NCBI GenBank assembly: GCA_046336655.1
Contig: JBKDGH010000116.1
Location: forward strand, 1-38,880
Direction: 5' to 3'
From: CANGTU01 sp046336655
GTDB lineage: Bacteria; Bacteroidota; Bacteroidia; Flavobacteriales_D; Sanyastnellaceae
DNA length: 38,880 bases
Position 1 is the stretch's first letter, and every line of letters starts with the position of its first letter. A model generated the notes under the pieces. That model did not search any database. It had not been told where the DNA came from and was given only the letters and a program-made list of their open reading frames with translations. Both the position numbers and the translations under genes were made by a program. Positions 26,225-34,261 of the stretch are shown here, piece by piece.

Positions 26225-27691
26225 TTACCGTAAACCCGTCCGGATTCTGAGTTTCTGTCCGGCCTGAATGCGCTCGGAGCAGTTATTCCACTCCATGATC
26301 AATGCAGGTGTTACACCCGGATACTTTTTTGCAATGCTCCACAATGTCTCGCCCGATTTCACGCGGTGAATGATTGCTGCCGCCGGCTTGGTATCAGCTT
26401 TCGGCCGTTCCGCCTCAGTGGCTGCCGGCACAATGGACTGATCGGGTTGCTCTGCCTGCTGAGGCGCAGGCTCTGCCACATCCTGGGCCACGGAGCGCTT
26501 TACTGTGCGGTACAGCACAAGGGTTTGTCCGACACGAATCCGGTCGCTGCGCAATCGGTTCCATTTTTTCAACTGACTCACACGCACATGATGCTTCGCT
26601 GCAATCGTTCCCAGTGTTTCACCCCTCTTCACGCGGTGGGTGTATTTCTCTTCTACTTCCGTGACGAGGTTTACAGGTGGCAGTGCGGGCTTCCATGCGT
26701 ACACGCTGTCTTCTTTCGCGCGAAACAATGCCGCCTGTGCAATGGTCAATTGGAACGGCACCTTTCGAAATGCAGGGTCAATTTCTTCTCCTATATACAC
26801 CGGATTCCATTCATGGAGCAGCACATCATCGGCACCCAGCATAGCCCGCAAGGCAGCATAAGTAACAGGACGCGTGAAGAACACAGATTCCTGATTACTC
26901 ATGGCATCGAAGAATACGCCAATCCGGTTGGGTGCAGCGATCCTCTGGAGCAGAAGCCGCGTGAACTCGACAAATTGAAGTGTTTGCAGTGCTTCTTCCG
27001 CAGCGCATCCCGGAAACCCTTCGCAGGTTACCGCAGGAGAAGACACATACGCCGGGCTGTAAATCCACGCCAGCATGGCTTTATTGCGATTCCCGGAATA
27101 CCGGTGATGCCATTCAGTAAGCATGGCAATGGCCTCCTCCGCAGTGAAATCGCCTCCACGGCGCTCATCTACAAACTGGTCCGTGCGCATACCCCGGCGT
27201 CGAGCCGCGAAATAGTCCATCGCCCACATGCCCGTATTGCCGCCTGAATCCTGATAGCTCTGATTCAATCCTGTGAGTGCCACTGGCAGCCAGATATATT
27301 CCGGAGGCAATTGCTGCCGGTCAAGCATTTTCAGAAAAAGTGGAAAATAGAGATCGCATAATGCACGCATTGCGCCAATCCGCCTGGTATCACCACCAGG
27401 CATGTAGATGTCATGGAACTGTTGAAGCAAGGCGTCATCGGGTACGGGCACTTCACTTTGCCATTCAGACGGCGCAATGCGCACCGCAGGCACCCTGAAT
27501 AAATCCGGCGCGGAAGCTTCTGTCTGGCGAATCACCCAATGGGTTGATGCCCGCTGCACGATCTCAGCCCGCGATTTGACAAATGCGCACTGCGCATGAC
27601 TTACAGGTACAATAAAGGATAACGAGACCACACACATTCCGTACAGGAGTGTCTCCGACCACGCACGAATCCATTGCATAATGGCTTTCAC
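26225..27691 (-). CDS. LysM protein with degenerate MltD-like lytic transglycosylase domain
   Basis: This is a 488-residue exported protein with a signal peptide to about residue 34 (VPVSHAQ). Residues about 105-225 align with the MltD/SLT scaffold: L-P-P-E-Y-I-W-L-P-V-A-L-T-G-L-N, then G-M-W-A-M-D-Y, then F-V-D-E-R-R. In active enzymes the segment reads LPxVES, with Glu as the catalytic acid; here Leu139 is in that place, GLWQF is GMWAM and AAYN is AWIY. Two LysM domains follow (about 350-395 and 440-485), each with the RGETL/SGETL start. It probably binds peptidoglycan without cutting it. The GTG start is 4 nt after TACTTTCG (minus strand, 27696-27703). Confidence 0.82.
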   Translation of the reverse strand: MKAIMQWIRAWSETLLYGMCVVSLSFIVPVSHAQCAFVKSRAEIVQRASTHWVIRQTEASAPDLFRVPAVRIAPSEWQSEVPVPDDALLQQFHDIYMPGGDTRRIGAMRALCDLYFPLFLKMLDRQQLPPEYIWLPVALTGLNQSYQDSGGNTGMWAMDYFAARRRGMRTDQFVDERRGGDFTAEEAIAMLTEWHHRYSGNRNKAMLAWIYSPAYVSSPAVTCEGFPGCAAEEALQTLQFVEFTRLLLQRIAAPNRIGVFFDAMSNQESVFFTRPVTYAALRAMLGADDVLLHEWNPVYIGEEIDPAFRKVPFQLTIAQAALFRAKEDSVYAWKPALPPVNLVTEVEEKYTHRVKRGETLGTIAAKHHVRVSQLKKWNRLRSDRIRVGQTLVLYRTVKRSVAQDVAEPAPQQAEQPDQSIVPAATEAERPKADTKPAAAIIHRVKSGETLWSIAKKYPGVTPALIMEWNNCSERIQAGQKLRIRTGLR

Positions 27692-28041
27692 ACAGCGAAA
27701 GTACTCGTCCGGAATGTATCCGGAATGATTAGTCTATGTAGAATTTGCAGGCGTTGAAAAATCAGTGCATCAAGAGGTAGAGACTGGCGAACATCACTGC
27801 GGCCAGCATCCATTTTTTCGTTTTATAATGCATATCCAAGCCTTTGATCAAAGATGCTGTGCGTGACTGCCAAGAGCAGCGGCGCATAGCAGGAGTTATT
27901 CATACTGTGCCGTTCATGACGAGGCTAAAAATATTTGCTAAACACCTGTGGTTAAACAAATTGAAGTGGATAACTCCAGCGCTCGTCATGATTGCAACCG
28001 AATGATCATTCTACTTTTCGGACGTAAACCTTATCTCAATC
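27692..28041. other. 350-nt intergenic stretch with only a tiny candidate gene
   Basis: It lies between two divergent genes. It holds the -7 box of the LysM gene (27696-27703), the 23-codon candidate at 27762-27833, and A/T-rich DNA around 27925-27965 that probably contains the promoter of the DoxX-like gene. No RNA gene or repeat is recognised. Confidence 0.5.
27762..27833 (-). CDS. Possible 23-residue single-span membrane peptide
   Basis: ATG at 27833 to TGA at 27762. The peptide has a basic/aromatic start (H-Y-K-T-K-K-W) and then a hydrophobic stretch M-L-A-A-V-M-F-A-S-L-Y-L-L-M, the usual layout of small membrane proteins. A CATCTTTG box lies upstream on the same strand, about 25 nt before the ATG. 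No conservation evidence is available, and random open frames of this size are common. Confidence 0.3.
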   Translation of the reverse strand: MHYKTKKWMLAAVMFASLYLLMH

Positions 28042-28422
28042 ATGGAGCTGCAACGATTCACATATTCCCGGTGGATATTGGTATTGCCACTGGCTCTTTG
28101 TGGCGCTCTGTACCTCTTTCACTTTACAGGAATGACTCAGATAAGTTCCGGTGTTCTTCCGGGCAATCCGGGAGTGTGGGCGGTGATGGCGGGGCTTTCA
28201 ATGCTCATCGCAGCCGGTGCGATAGCCACGAAGCGCTTCGATAAGTTCGCTGCATTAGGGGTGGCTCTTCTGCTTACGTTTTTTACAGCAGCTGTGTACG
28301 CGCCATGTCTCGGACAGGGCAATGGTGCCATGCAGTTTTCTTCCGGGTTCAACCTTTTTAAAGATATGGTCCTTGCGGCAGGTTCGCTTGCTTACGCAGG
28401 ACTAGCGTCGGCAAGGATGTAG
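28042..28422 (+). CDS. Four-helix membrane protein, DoxX-like
   Basis: This 126-residue protein has four predicted membrane spans (about residues 12-28, 45-63, 68-90 and 108-124) with short loops and a basic K-R-F-D-K between spans 2 and 3. The fold and size resemble the DoxX/SURF4-like group of small quinone-associated or redox-linked membrane proteins. This match is weak and no functional motif is present. A strong terminator follows 41 nt after the stop. Confidence 0.65.
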   Translation: MELQRFTYSRWILVLPLALCGALYLFHFTGMTQISSGVLPGNPGVWAVMAGLSMLIAAGAIATKRFDKFAALGVALLLTFFTAAVYAPCLGQGNGAMQFSSGFNLFKDMVLAAGSLAYAGLASARM

Positions 28423-28463
28423 GAGATTGTATTTGTTCATGGTTTTTTGGTTAATTGGGGAAG

Positions 28464-28490
28464 ATGCCCTCGGACAGCCGGGGGCATTTT
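28464..28490 (+). terminator. Terminator after the DoxX-like gene
   Basis: A 10-bp stem ATGCCCTCGG/CCGGGGGCAT with one G-T pair and ACAG loop (28464-28487), followed by TTTTCTTTT. Confidence 0.88.
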
Positions 28491-28550
28491 CTTTTGCAAG
28501 CTTTAACGCGTTGCAACGCGGATTAACACAATGTGCCGGGGATACTGAAG

Positions 28551-28558
28551 TAACTTTG
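28551..28558 (+). promoter_or_regulatory. -7 box of the YugP-type peptidase gene
   Basis: TAACTTTG is a perfect TAnnTTTG. Only GATT separates it from the ATG at 28563, so the transcript is predicted leaderless. Confidence 0.6.
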
Positions 28559-28562
28559 GATT

Positions 28563-29240
28563 ATGGAATTGTTCTACCTTATCGGGATCGGATTTGCGCT
28601 GTTGGGAATGCTGGTTCAGTCGCGGCTTAAGTCCAAATTCCGCGAGTATTCTCAACTGACAATCGGAAGTGGGCTAACCGGCCGTGAAGTAGCCGAGCGG
28701 ATGCTGGCAGATCATGGAATCACACACGTCAAGGTAATTAGTGTCCCTGGACAGCTCACCGATCATTACCATCCGGGCAACCGGACGGTAAATCTCAGTG
28801 AAGATGTCTACCATGGTCGCAGCGCAGCGAGCGCCGCAGTGGCAGCGCATGAATGCGGTCACGCCGTGCAGCACGCAACCGCATACGCGTGGCTGCAATT
28901 CCGCTCTTCACTCGTTCCGGTAGTGAGCTTTGCAAGCAATATTCTGCCATGGATTCTGATGGCGGGAATTCTGCTCATCAGCCGGTTTCCTTCATTGCTG
29001 CTGGTGGCTATTCTTCTTCAGGCGGGTGTAACCCTCTTCACGCTCGTCACCTTACCAGTGGAGTATGACGCGAGCAACCGCGCACTGGCCTGGATTCAGT
29101 CCAAAGGCATCGCCCGTCCGAATGAATACGCTGCGGCAAAGGACGCCCTTGCCTGGGCGGCGAGAACCTACGTCGTGGCCGCACTGGCCGCTGTCGGACA
29201 ACTTATGTACCTCATTCTGATGTACAGCAGAAGGCGATAA
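28563..29240 (+). CDS. YugP-type membrane zinc metallopeptidase
   Basis: This is a 225-residue membrane peptidase (zinc peptidase_2 family, like Bacillus YugP). An N-terminal membrane span is followed by a domain with the zinc motif H-E-C-G-H-A-V-Q-H (about residues 97-105). Two more spans (about 120-160) follow, then P-V-E-Y-D-A-S-N-R-A, whose acidic residue is typical of the family, and a last span near the C-terminus. The family is broadly distributed and its substrate is unknown. It is monocistronic, with its own -7 box at leaderless distance. Confidence 0.92.
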   Translation: MELFYLIGIGFALLGMLVQSRLKSKFREYSQLTIGSGLTGREVAERMLADHGITHVKVISVPGQLTDHYHPGNRTVNLSEDVYHGRSAASAAVAAHECGHAVQHATAYAWLQFRSSLVPVVSFASNILPWILMAGILLISRFPSLLLVAILLQAGVTLFTLVTLPVEYDASNRALAWIQSKGIARPNEYAAAKDALAWAARTYVVAALAAVGQLMYLILMYSRRR

Positions 29241-29339
29241 GCAGGACTATTGACGGAAATCACCTGAGGGGGAAAGATGCGTCAGCGCGGTGTGACCAGG
29301 TGAAGTGAATTTTTGTCGGGCAAATAATACACTACACCA

Positions 29340-29744
29340 ATGAAAGCACACGAATCACGCACTTTCGCCGGAGTTTGGATGGACCATCAAACGGCGCTTG
29401 TCATTACGACTGAAGATCATCAGGGGCATGGCGATTACGCTGTTCGCAGGAAAATCAAATCCCACGGTCACGCCGCTCACAGTTCAAGTGAGCATACCAC
29501 CAACCAAAAGAGCAAAACCGAAGCGGAGAAATTCTATAAGGAAGTTTCTCAGGAACTCGAGCAGTTTCATGATATCCTGATCTTCGGTCCGGGCAAAGCG
29601 CAGGAAGAACTCTTCAATCATCTGAAAGATAACAAGCACTTCCACGGCCGCAATCTGAGCATTGATTCTGCCGGAAATCTGACCGAGAATCAGATGATTG
29701 CCAAGGTTCGGGATTTCTTCAAGCCATTTGTGCACGGCCACTGA
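29340..29744 (+). CDS. Small protein with possible eRF1-like C-terminal fold
   Basis: This is a 134-residue soluble protein. The N-terminus (F-A-G-V-W-M-D-H-Q-T-A-L-V-I) resembles the opening strand of release-factor-like or host-attachment-like proteins. A low-complexity His/Ser segment (about residues 42-60) precedes an alpha/beta half with F-H-D-I-L-I-F-G-P-G-K-A-Q-E-E-L, reminiscent of eRF1/Pelota domain 3 and archaeal-type eRF1 family proteins. This is a fold guess; no GGQ or catalytic motif is present. An imperfect -7 box (AATTTTTG) lies about 25 nt upstream. A terminator follows. Confidence 0.6.
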   Translation: MKAHESRTFAGVWMDHQTALVITTEDHQGHGDYAVRRKIKSHGHAAHSSSEHTTNQKSKTEAEKFYKEVSQELEQFHDILIFGPGKAQEELFNHLKDNKHFHGRNLSIDSAGNLTENQMIAKVRDFFKPFVHGH

Positions 29745-29774
29745 GATTACTAACCGAAAATCTGAAAACGAATG

Positions 29775-29797
29775 AAAGGCACCGCGAGGTGCCTTTT
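29775..29797 (+). terminator. Terminator after the eRF1-like gene
   Basis: Stem AAAGGCACC/GGTGCCTTT with GCGA loop, then T-rich sequence. Its end overlaps the -33 region of the next promoter. Confidence 0.85.
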
Positions 29798-29822
29798 GTT
29801 TTTCGCTCAGGCCGTACTTTTG
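29795..29822 (+). promoter_or_regulatory. Promoter of the TPR-CsgG lipoprotein gene
   Basis: TTTG (29795-29798), a 16-nt spacer and TACTTTTG (29815-29822). The ATG at 29861 follows after 38 nt. Confidence 0.55.
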
Positions 29823-29860
29823 GCGTCATCCTTGCTCTTCACGTGCGAAGATTACCGTTT

Positions 29861-31189
29861 ATGATTTCACGGCTACTCCTTGTATTTCTCGCATCAGGTG
29901 CACTCCTGGCCTGTCAGGGAACGCGCAAAATGCTGCATGAAGCCGAACTCCTCGAACAGGAGGGAATGCCTTCCCGCGCGTTTGAATCCTACTCGGCACT
30001 CTACGAGGCAAAAGGCGATGCCCGCGCACTCGTGGGCATGCGTCGTGTGGCGCAGCGGCTCCTTGATGAACAATTCCGAAACGCCCAGATGCAATGCATG
30101 CGGGGCAACTTCGATGCGGCGCTCACCGAGTATGATCGCGCCCATGCCTACGCCAATCAGCACCGCGAACTTGAACTCCGGATTCCCGCAGGAGCGGAAT
30201 CTCAGCAGGATCAGTGCCGCGCGGACTATGTTGCATTTCTTTATGATCAGGCGGCTACTGCGGTAAAGGACGAGCGCTATGACGAAGCAAGAAGTTTCAT
30301 CGACCGCCTGCGTCGCCTGGACAGGAATCACCGCGAGGCGGAATACCTCGCATTGCTCTGTGAGATCATCCCCAATTACAATCTGGGTAAAAAGGCTTAT
30401 GAACTCGAACTCTACCGCGACGCTTATTACCACTTTCTTGAAGTCACCCGACTGGATGCATCGTATAAGGATGCACTTGCCCTTCGCGATGAGTGCATGA
30501 ATAAGAGCAAGGTGACCATAGCGTACTTGCTGGTAGATAATCCCGATGTGGACGGAGCGATTGAAACAGCCACCGGAGCAAGTATCAAGAATGCCATACT
30601 TGGACTAAAGGATCCGTTTATTGAATTGCTGGATCGAGAGAATATCGATCATCTCCTGGGTGAGCAGATCAAGGGAATGTCAGGACTCATTGATGAAAAG
30701 ACCGCTATTCAGGCAGGCAGACTCACCGGCGCGCGGTATCTGCTCACTGGTGAGGTATTGACCTACGAACCGGTAGTGGCACAACAACGTGGCATTGAAC
30801 GCAAGGCTTACTTAGGTCCGACGACAGGCAGCAAAAAGGTCCGTTATGTGGAGTACCGTCTTGGCCGGGGACTGGATGCCTCTTACCGCTATCAGCTTAT
30901 TGATGCGGAAACAGGGCGCGTGCATGCCACCGCAGTAGTGCCTTTCAGCGAGCGGGATAATGTAGTATGGGCGGATTTCGAAGGCGATTACACCATGCTT
31001 TATCCCGGAGAATGGAAGTGGCAGCTCATCGGGTCTAAGGAAGATGTCGTCAACCGCGATCAACGCGATGAGCTCATGGCTCAGTTCACAGGACGCAGAG
31101 GGCCGGCCTCCGAGGCGGAGATTCGCCAGCGTATGATGAACGATGTTGCCGTGAAAGTGGCCAATGCCGTGAAGGCCTTCCGTCCATGA
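29861..31189 (+). CDS. TPR lipoprotein with CsgG/LpoB-like domain
   Basis: This is a 442-residue predicted lipoprotein (lipobox L-L-A-C, Cys18). Residues about 25-225 are TPR-like helix pairs (EQEGMPSRAFESYSALYEAK, DERYDEARSFIDRLRRLD, ELYRDAYYHFLEVTRLD). Residues about 230-440 resemble the CsgG/LpoB fold: a surface strand, then LDRENIDHLLGEQIKGMSG, A-I-Q-A-G-R-L-T-G-A-R-Y-L-L-T-G-E-V and the end D-V-A-V-K-V-A-N-A-V. Relatives act in curli export or as activators of peptidoglycan synthases; here the TPR part suggests an envelope assembly role. The frame extends to 29789 but only the ATG at 29861 yields the lipoprotein signal downstream of the promoter. Confidence 0.82.
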   Translation: MISRLLLVFLASGALLACQGTRKMLHEAELLEQEGMPSRAFESYSALYEAKGDARALVGMRRVAQRLLDEQFRNAQMQCMRGNFDAALTEYDRAHAYANQHRELELRIPAGAESQQDQCRADYVAFLYDQAATAVKDERYDEARSFIDRLRRLDRNHREAEYLALLCEIIPNYNLGKKAYELELYRDAYYHFLEVTRLDASYKDALALRDECMNKSKVTIAYLLVDNPDVDGAIETATGASIKNAILGLKDPFIELLDRENIDHLLGEQIKGMSGLIDEKTAIQAGRLTGARYLLTGEVLTYEPVVAQQRGIERKAYLGPTTGSKKVRYVEYRLGRGLDASYRYQLIDAETGRVHATAVVPFSERDNVVWADFEGDYTMLYPGEWKWQLIGSKEDVVNRDQRDELMAQFTGRRGPASEAEIRQRMMNDVAVKVANAVKAFRP

Positions 31190-31197
31190 TTGGTCCT

Positions 31198-31659
31198 CTA
31201 TTTTTCTCCTTGCCGTAAGAACTCCCCCAAACTGATGTCCGACCACCGGTTTTGAGGAAACGGTTTCAGCGGAGTAAACGGAGTAATCGGCTGAATGGGC
31301 GCGATCTGCTGAAATCCCTTGAACGGCAACCATTCGGAGTAAAACTGAATCAGCGCATCTTTCCGGGAGCCTACCGTATATCCCTCAAGGTCGAGTACCA
31401 CACCATCTTCATACCACCCCAAAAAGGTACTGTTGAAGCCGAAGATGCCCGTGTGTTGTCCGTCGCGCTCCAGAAAGGCGACCGGCGTACCATCCCACAT
31501 ATAGATGGTGCGCTCCTCATCGTAGTCGATGTAGGCCACCACCTCGCCGCGGTCGTCGTAGAGATTGACCTGTTGCGCGCGGGTAGTCAATGACAGTAGA
31601 ATGCCGAGCGCGACAGTCGCTGCGCGGAATGCGGTGTGTTTTGTCCAGCTCGTGCCCAT
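31198..31659 (-). CDS. Secreted 4-fold beta flower protein
   Basis: This 153-residue protein has an N-terminal signal peptide (to about residue 29, LTTRAQ). The centre repeats short beta hairpins: N-L-Y-D-D-R-G-E-V-V-A-Y-I, I-Y-M-W-D-G-T-P-V-A-F-L, G-I-F-G-F-N-S-T-F-L-G-W-Y and G-V-V-L-D-L-E-G-Y-T-V-G. This matches the 4-fold beta flower domain, a small periplasmic module of unknown role. A proline-rich tail follows. It converges on the TPR-CsgG gene with 8 nt between stops and lies 5 nt downstream of coaE, so it may share the coaE transcript. Confidence 0.78.
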   Translation of the reverse strand: MGTSWTKHTAFRAATVALGILLSLTTRAQQVNLYDDRGEVVAYIDYDEERTIYMWDGTPVAFLERDGQHTGIFGFNSTFLGWYEDGVVLDLEGYTVGSRKDALIQFYSEWLPFKGFQQIAPIQPITPFTPLKPFPQNRWSDISLGEFLRQGEK

Positions 31660-31664
31660 AGCTA

Positions 31665-32249
31665 TCAGTGTGTGCTTGCAGTAAGTGATTTATGAAACTT
31701 CACAATCTCCGGCAGCAATAACGATGCCCCGTCGTTGATCCATTCCACCTGCACCTTCTCGCGACGCTGTTCGTCGGTCCATTGTTTGGAGAGGCGCGCA
31801 CGCACATGAGCCTCGTCCACGCCGTCGCGCTGCATAACCCGCCGGATGCGCATGTCCTCCGGCGCGCTGACGAGAATAATCGTATCACAGTCAGCTGCGG
31901 TGTCCGTTTCCAGCATGATGGCGGCTTCGCGCACCACATATGGGGTCGCTTGTTCATCGCGCCATTGTTGCCAGCGGTTTCGCACGGCGGGATGGATAAT
32001 TGCATTCAGCCGGCGCAGCGCTTCTTCGTCATTGAAAACCCGCGCTGCGAGCACATCCCGTCGCAAGGCATTTCCGTCGAAGACATCTTCACCTGCGAAC
32101 GCAATGACCGCTTCGCGCACCTCCGGCTGCAGATAAACTTGTTTTGCTTCCGAATCGGAGTCGAACACGGGCACACCCAGGCTCCGGAATACCTGAGCCA
32201 CGGTGCTCTTGCCTGAGCCGATGCCGCCGGTGAGACATACCACACGCAT
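31665..32249 (-). CDS. coaE: Dephospho-CoA kinase
   Basis: This 194-residue enzyme phosphorylates dephospho-CoA, the last step of coenzyme A synthesis. The P-loop is G-G-I-G-S-G-K-S-T near residue 8; V-F-D-S-D and the lid region R-V-M-Q-R-D-G follow. The frame is open to 32369, but the ATG at 32249 gives the normal start just before the P-loop and lies 4 nt after TATCTTCG (minus strand, 32254-32261). It is divergent from rpe. Confidence 0.95.
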   Translation of the reverse strand: MRVVCLTGGIGSGKSTVAQVFRSLGVPVFDSDSEAKQVYLQPEVREAVIAFAGEDVFDGNALRRDVLAARVFNDEEALRRLNAIIHPAVRNRWQQWRDEQATPYVVREAAIMLETDTAADCDTIILVSAPEDMRIRRVMQRDGVDEAHVRARLSKQWTDEQRREKVQVEWINDGASLLLPEIVKFHKSLTASTH

Positions 32250-32253
32250 GTGC

Positions 32254-32308
32254 CGAAGATACACCGATGCGTCGGACGGTTGCGTGCGGCCCGGACAAAG
32301 TATCTTCG
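32254..32308. promoter_or_regulatory. Divergent coaE/rpe promoter region
   Basis: TATCTTCG occurs on both strands: 32254-32261 (minus, 4 nt before coaE) and 32301-32308 (plus, 17 nt before rpe). Both are the same variant of the -7 element. Confidence 0.5.
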
Positions 32309-32325
32309 CGGCAAAATAGAACGCC

Positions 32326-32970
32326 ATGCCCATTGTGTCGCCATCTGTACTTTCTGCGGACTTCGCCAATCTTCAGCGCGACGTGGAAATGATCAATCAG
32401 TCGCAGGCTGACTGGTTCCATGTGGATGTGATGGACGGGGTGTTCGTGCCCAATATTTCATTTGGACTGCCGGTGGTGAAGGCCATCCGCAAACACGCCA
32501 CCAAGCCGCTTGATGTGCATCTGATGATTGTGGACCCCGATCGCTACATCACGGCATTTCGCGATGCAGGAGCGGATTTGCTCACGGTACACATCGAAGC
32601 CTGCACCCATTTGCATCGCTCCATTCAGGCCATCAAGAGCGCGGGCATGAAAGCAGGCGTGGCGCTTAATCCGCATACCCCGGCTTCGTCGCTCACGGAA
32701 ATTCTGGCTGAGCTTGACCTCGTGCTGGTGATGTCGGTGAATCCAGGATTCGGCGGACAGACCTTTATTCCACGCACGTATACAAAGCTCGAAGAACTGA
32801 AGGCACTCCGGACAGCAACAGGTTCGCAGGCACTGGTAGAGGTGGATGGTGGCGTGAATGCCGACAACGCTGCAAAGCTGGTGGCAGCAGGAGCGGATGC
32901 GCTGGTAGCCGGAAACTTTGTGTTCTCATCCCCCGATCCCAGGGCAGCGATCGCAGGACTGAAGGGCTGA
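32326..32970 (+). CDS. rpe: Ribulose-phosphate 3-epimerase
   Basis: This 214-residue TIM-barrel enzyme interconverts ribulose 5-phosphate and xylulose 5-phosphate in the pentose phosphate pathway. The motifs are S-V-L-S-A-D-F-A-N-L at the start, H-V-D-V-M-D-G-V-F-V-P-N (metal ligands His/Asp), V-H-L-M-I, M-S-V-N-P-G-F-G-G-Q and V-D-G-G-V-N. Length is typical. It is followed closely by the pRiA4b-type gene, which has its own weak -7 box. Confidence 0.97.
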   Translation: MPIVSPSVLSADFANLQRDVEMINQSQADWFHVDVMDGVFVPNISFGLPVVKAIRKHATKPLDVHLMIVDPDRYITAFRDAGADLLTVHIEACTHLHRSIQAIKSAGMKAGVALNPHTPASSLTEILAELDLVLVMSVNPGFGGQTFIPRTYTKLEELKALRTATGSQALVEVDGGVNADNAAKLVAAGADALVAGNFVFSSPDPRAAIAGLKG

Positions 32971-33034
32971 CCGGAATGCCTTTTTTCAATCACGCGCATT
33001 TCACTCTTACTCGCGGAATGCGTTCCTTTGCACC

Positions 33035-33631
33035 ATGGCTAAGAAGCACAGCAACGTAACCATCTACCGGTTCCGCGTCATCATGGACACGGAAGAGGAT
33101 GTATTCCGCGACATTGAAATCGAAACCACCGCCACATTCGAAGAACTGCACCGCTCCGTGCTTGATGCATTTGATTTTGAAGAAGGCGAGATGGCCAGTT
33201 TTTACATGAGTAATGAAAGCTGGGAAAAGGGATTGGAAATTCCGCTCATGGACATGAAGCAGGCCGAAGGAGCAAGCGGAGTGAGCATGTCCAACACCCA
33301 GTTGGCGGATATGGTGAGCAAGCCTGCCGACAAGGTGCTCTACGTGTATGACTTCCTGCGCATGTGGATCTTCTACATCGAGCTCATCGAAATCAAGAAA
33401 GATACCCCGAGCACCATTTATCCGCGTGTGGCGCTGGTTTACGGCGACGCACCGGCACAAGACTCCAAGGAAATGGATCTGTTCGGCGAAGAATTTTCGC
33501 AGGAAGAATTTAATGAACTCAATAGCGGGGGTGGAGGAGATGACGAAGATGACGACGAATTCGCTGAGAACGATGAATACTTCGATGAGAATGATTTCGA
33601 CGGTTCGTATGAGCAGCGGGACGATTATTAA
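33035..33631 (+). CDS. pRiA4b ORF-3 / IS1096 TnpR-passenger-like protein with acidic tail
   Basis: This is a 198-residue protein. Residues about 5-135 match the plasmid pRiA4b ORF-3 type fold (I-Y-R-F-R-V-I, R-D-I-E-I-E-T-T-A-T-F-E-E-L-H, Y-V-Y-D-F-L-R-M-W). This family is often carried as a passenger by insertion sequences, but is also a stable chromosomal gene in Bacteroidota. The last 45 residues are almost entirely Asp/Glu/Asn, a low-complexity acidic tail. No transposase is nearby, so it is not an active element here. TTCCTTTG plus CACC precedes the ATG at leaderless spacing. Confidence 0.82.
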   Translation: MAKKHSNVTIYRFRVIMDTEEDVFRDIEIETTATFEELHRSVLDAFDFEEGEMASFYMSNESWEKGLEIPLMDMKQAEGASGVSMSNTQLADMVSKPADKVLYVYDFLRMWIFYIELIEIKKDTPSTIYPRVALVYGDAPAQDSKEMDLFGEEFSQEEFNELNSGGGGDDEDDDEFAENDEYFDENDFDGSYEQRDDY

Positions 33632-33682
33632 TCGCACTCATTTGTCAGGTGTGCAGTCCGGCGCTATCTACCTTTGAAGCCA

Positions 33683-34183
33683 ATGACACGTTTTTCATTC
33701 CTAATCCTTTTTGCTGCGGTTGGATTCGTGGCCTGTGAGCCCGAGCAGCGCAAGGTGACGCCGGATATGCTGCATTTCCCGCAGACCGCCAGCGGCGATG
33801 AAGCGGACAGTGAGGATTTGCCACGCATTGCCTTTGCGGAGCCCGAGTTTCAGTTCGATACTATTGCGATCGGCGAAAAGGTGATGCATTCATTTGCGTT
33901 TACCAATGAAGGCGGTGCAGCCCTGGTGATAGATCAGGTGCGTCCGGCGTGCGGATGTACCACGCTCAAGGACTGGCCGAAGGAGCCGATTGCGCCGGGT
34001 GAAGGTGGCGTGATCACCGTTGAGTTTAACTCCACCGGATTTCCAGGACCGATAGAGAAATCCATACAGGTTTCTACCAACGGCGTGCCGCGCGACTGGT
34101 ACCTCAAGCTGCGCGGATACGTGGCTGGTAAAGAGTCAGAAAAGGAGCTCGACAAGCCCTTTCAGATGGAACGCGTACGCTGA
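33683..34183 (+). CDS. DUF1573 lipoprotein
   Basis: This is a 166-residue predicted lipoprotein (lipobox F-V-A-C, Cys18). DUF1573 is marked by F-D-T-I-x-I-G-E-K, F-x-F-x-N-E-G-G-A-A-L-V-I and A-C-G-C-T-T, then an Ig-like second half (V-E-F-N-S-T-G-F-P-G). The family is widespread in Bacteroidota envelopes and has no defined role. The TTG at 33674 belongs to the -7 box TACCTTTG (33669-33676), so the ATG at 33683, 6 nt after it, is the start. Confidence 0.88.
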   Translation: MTRFSFLILFAAVGFVACEPEQRKVTPDMLHFPQTASGDEADSEDLPRIAFAEPEFQFDTIAIGEKVMHSFAFTNEGGAALVIDQVRPACGCTTLKDWPKEPIAPGEGGVITVEFNSTGFPGPIEKSIQVSTNGVPRDWYLKLRGYVAGKESEKELDKPFQMERVR

Positions 34184-34231
34184 CCGCAGCGCTGCACAAT
34201 ACTTAACTGTTCAGATAGGAGTAAATAGGGC

Positions 34232-34239
34232 TATTTTTG
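34232..34239 (+). promoter_or_regulatory. -7 box of yajC
   Basis: TATTTTTG, 22 nt before the yajC ATG, with an A/C-rich leader. Confidence 0.55.
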
Positions 34240-34261
34240 CCCCCTCAAAAACAACAACGCA

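Noticed and set aside
33035..33631. pRiA4b/IS1096-passenger-like gene as evidence for an insertion sequence
   Set aside because: No transposase, inverted repeats or target duplication are visible around it, and the gene has its own upstream promoter-like box.
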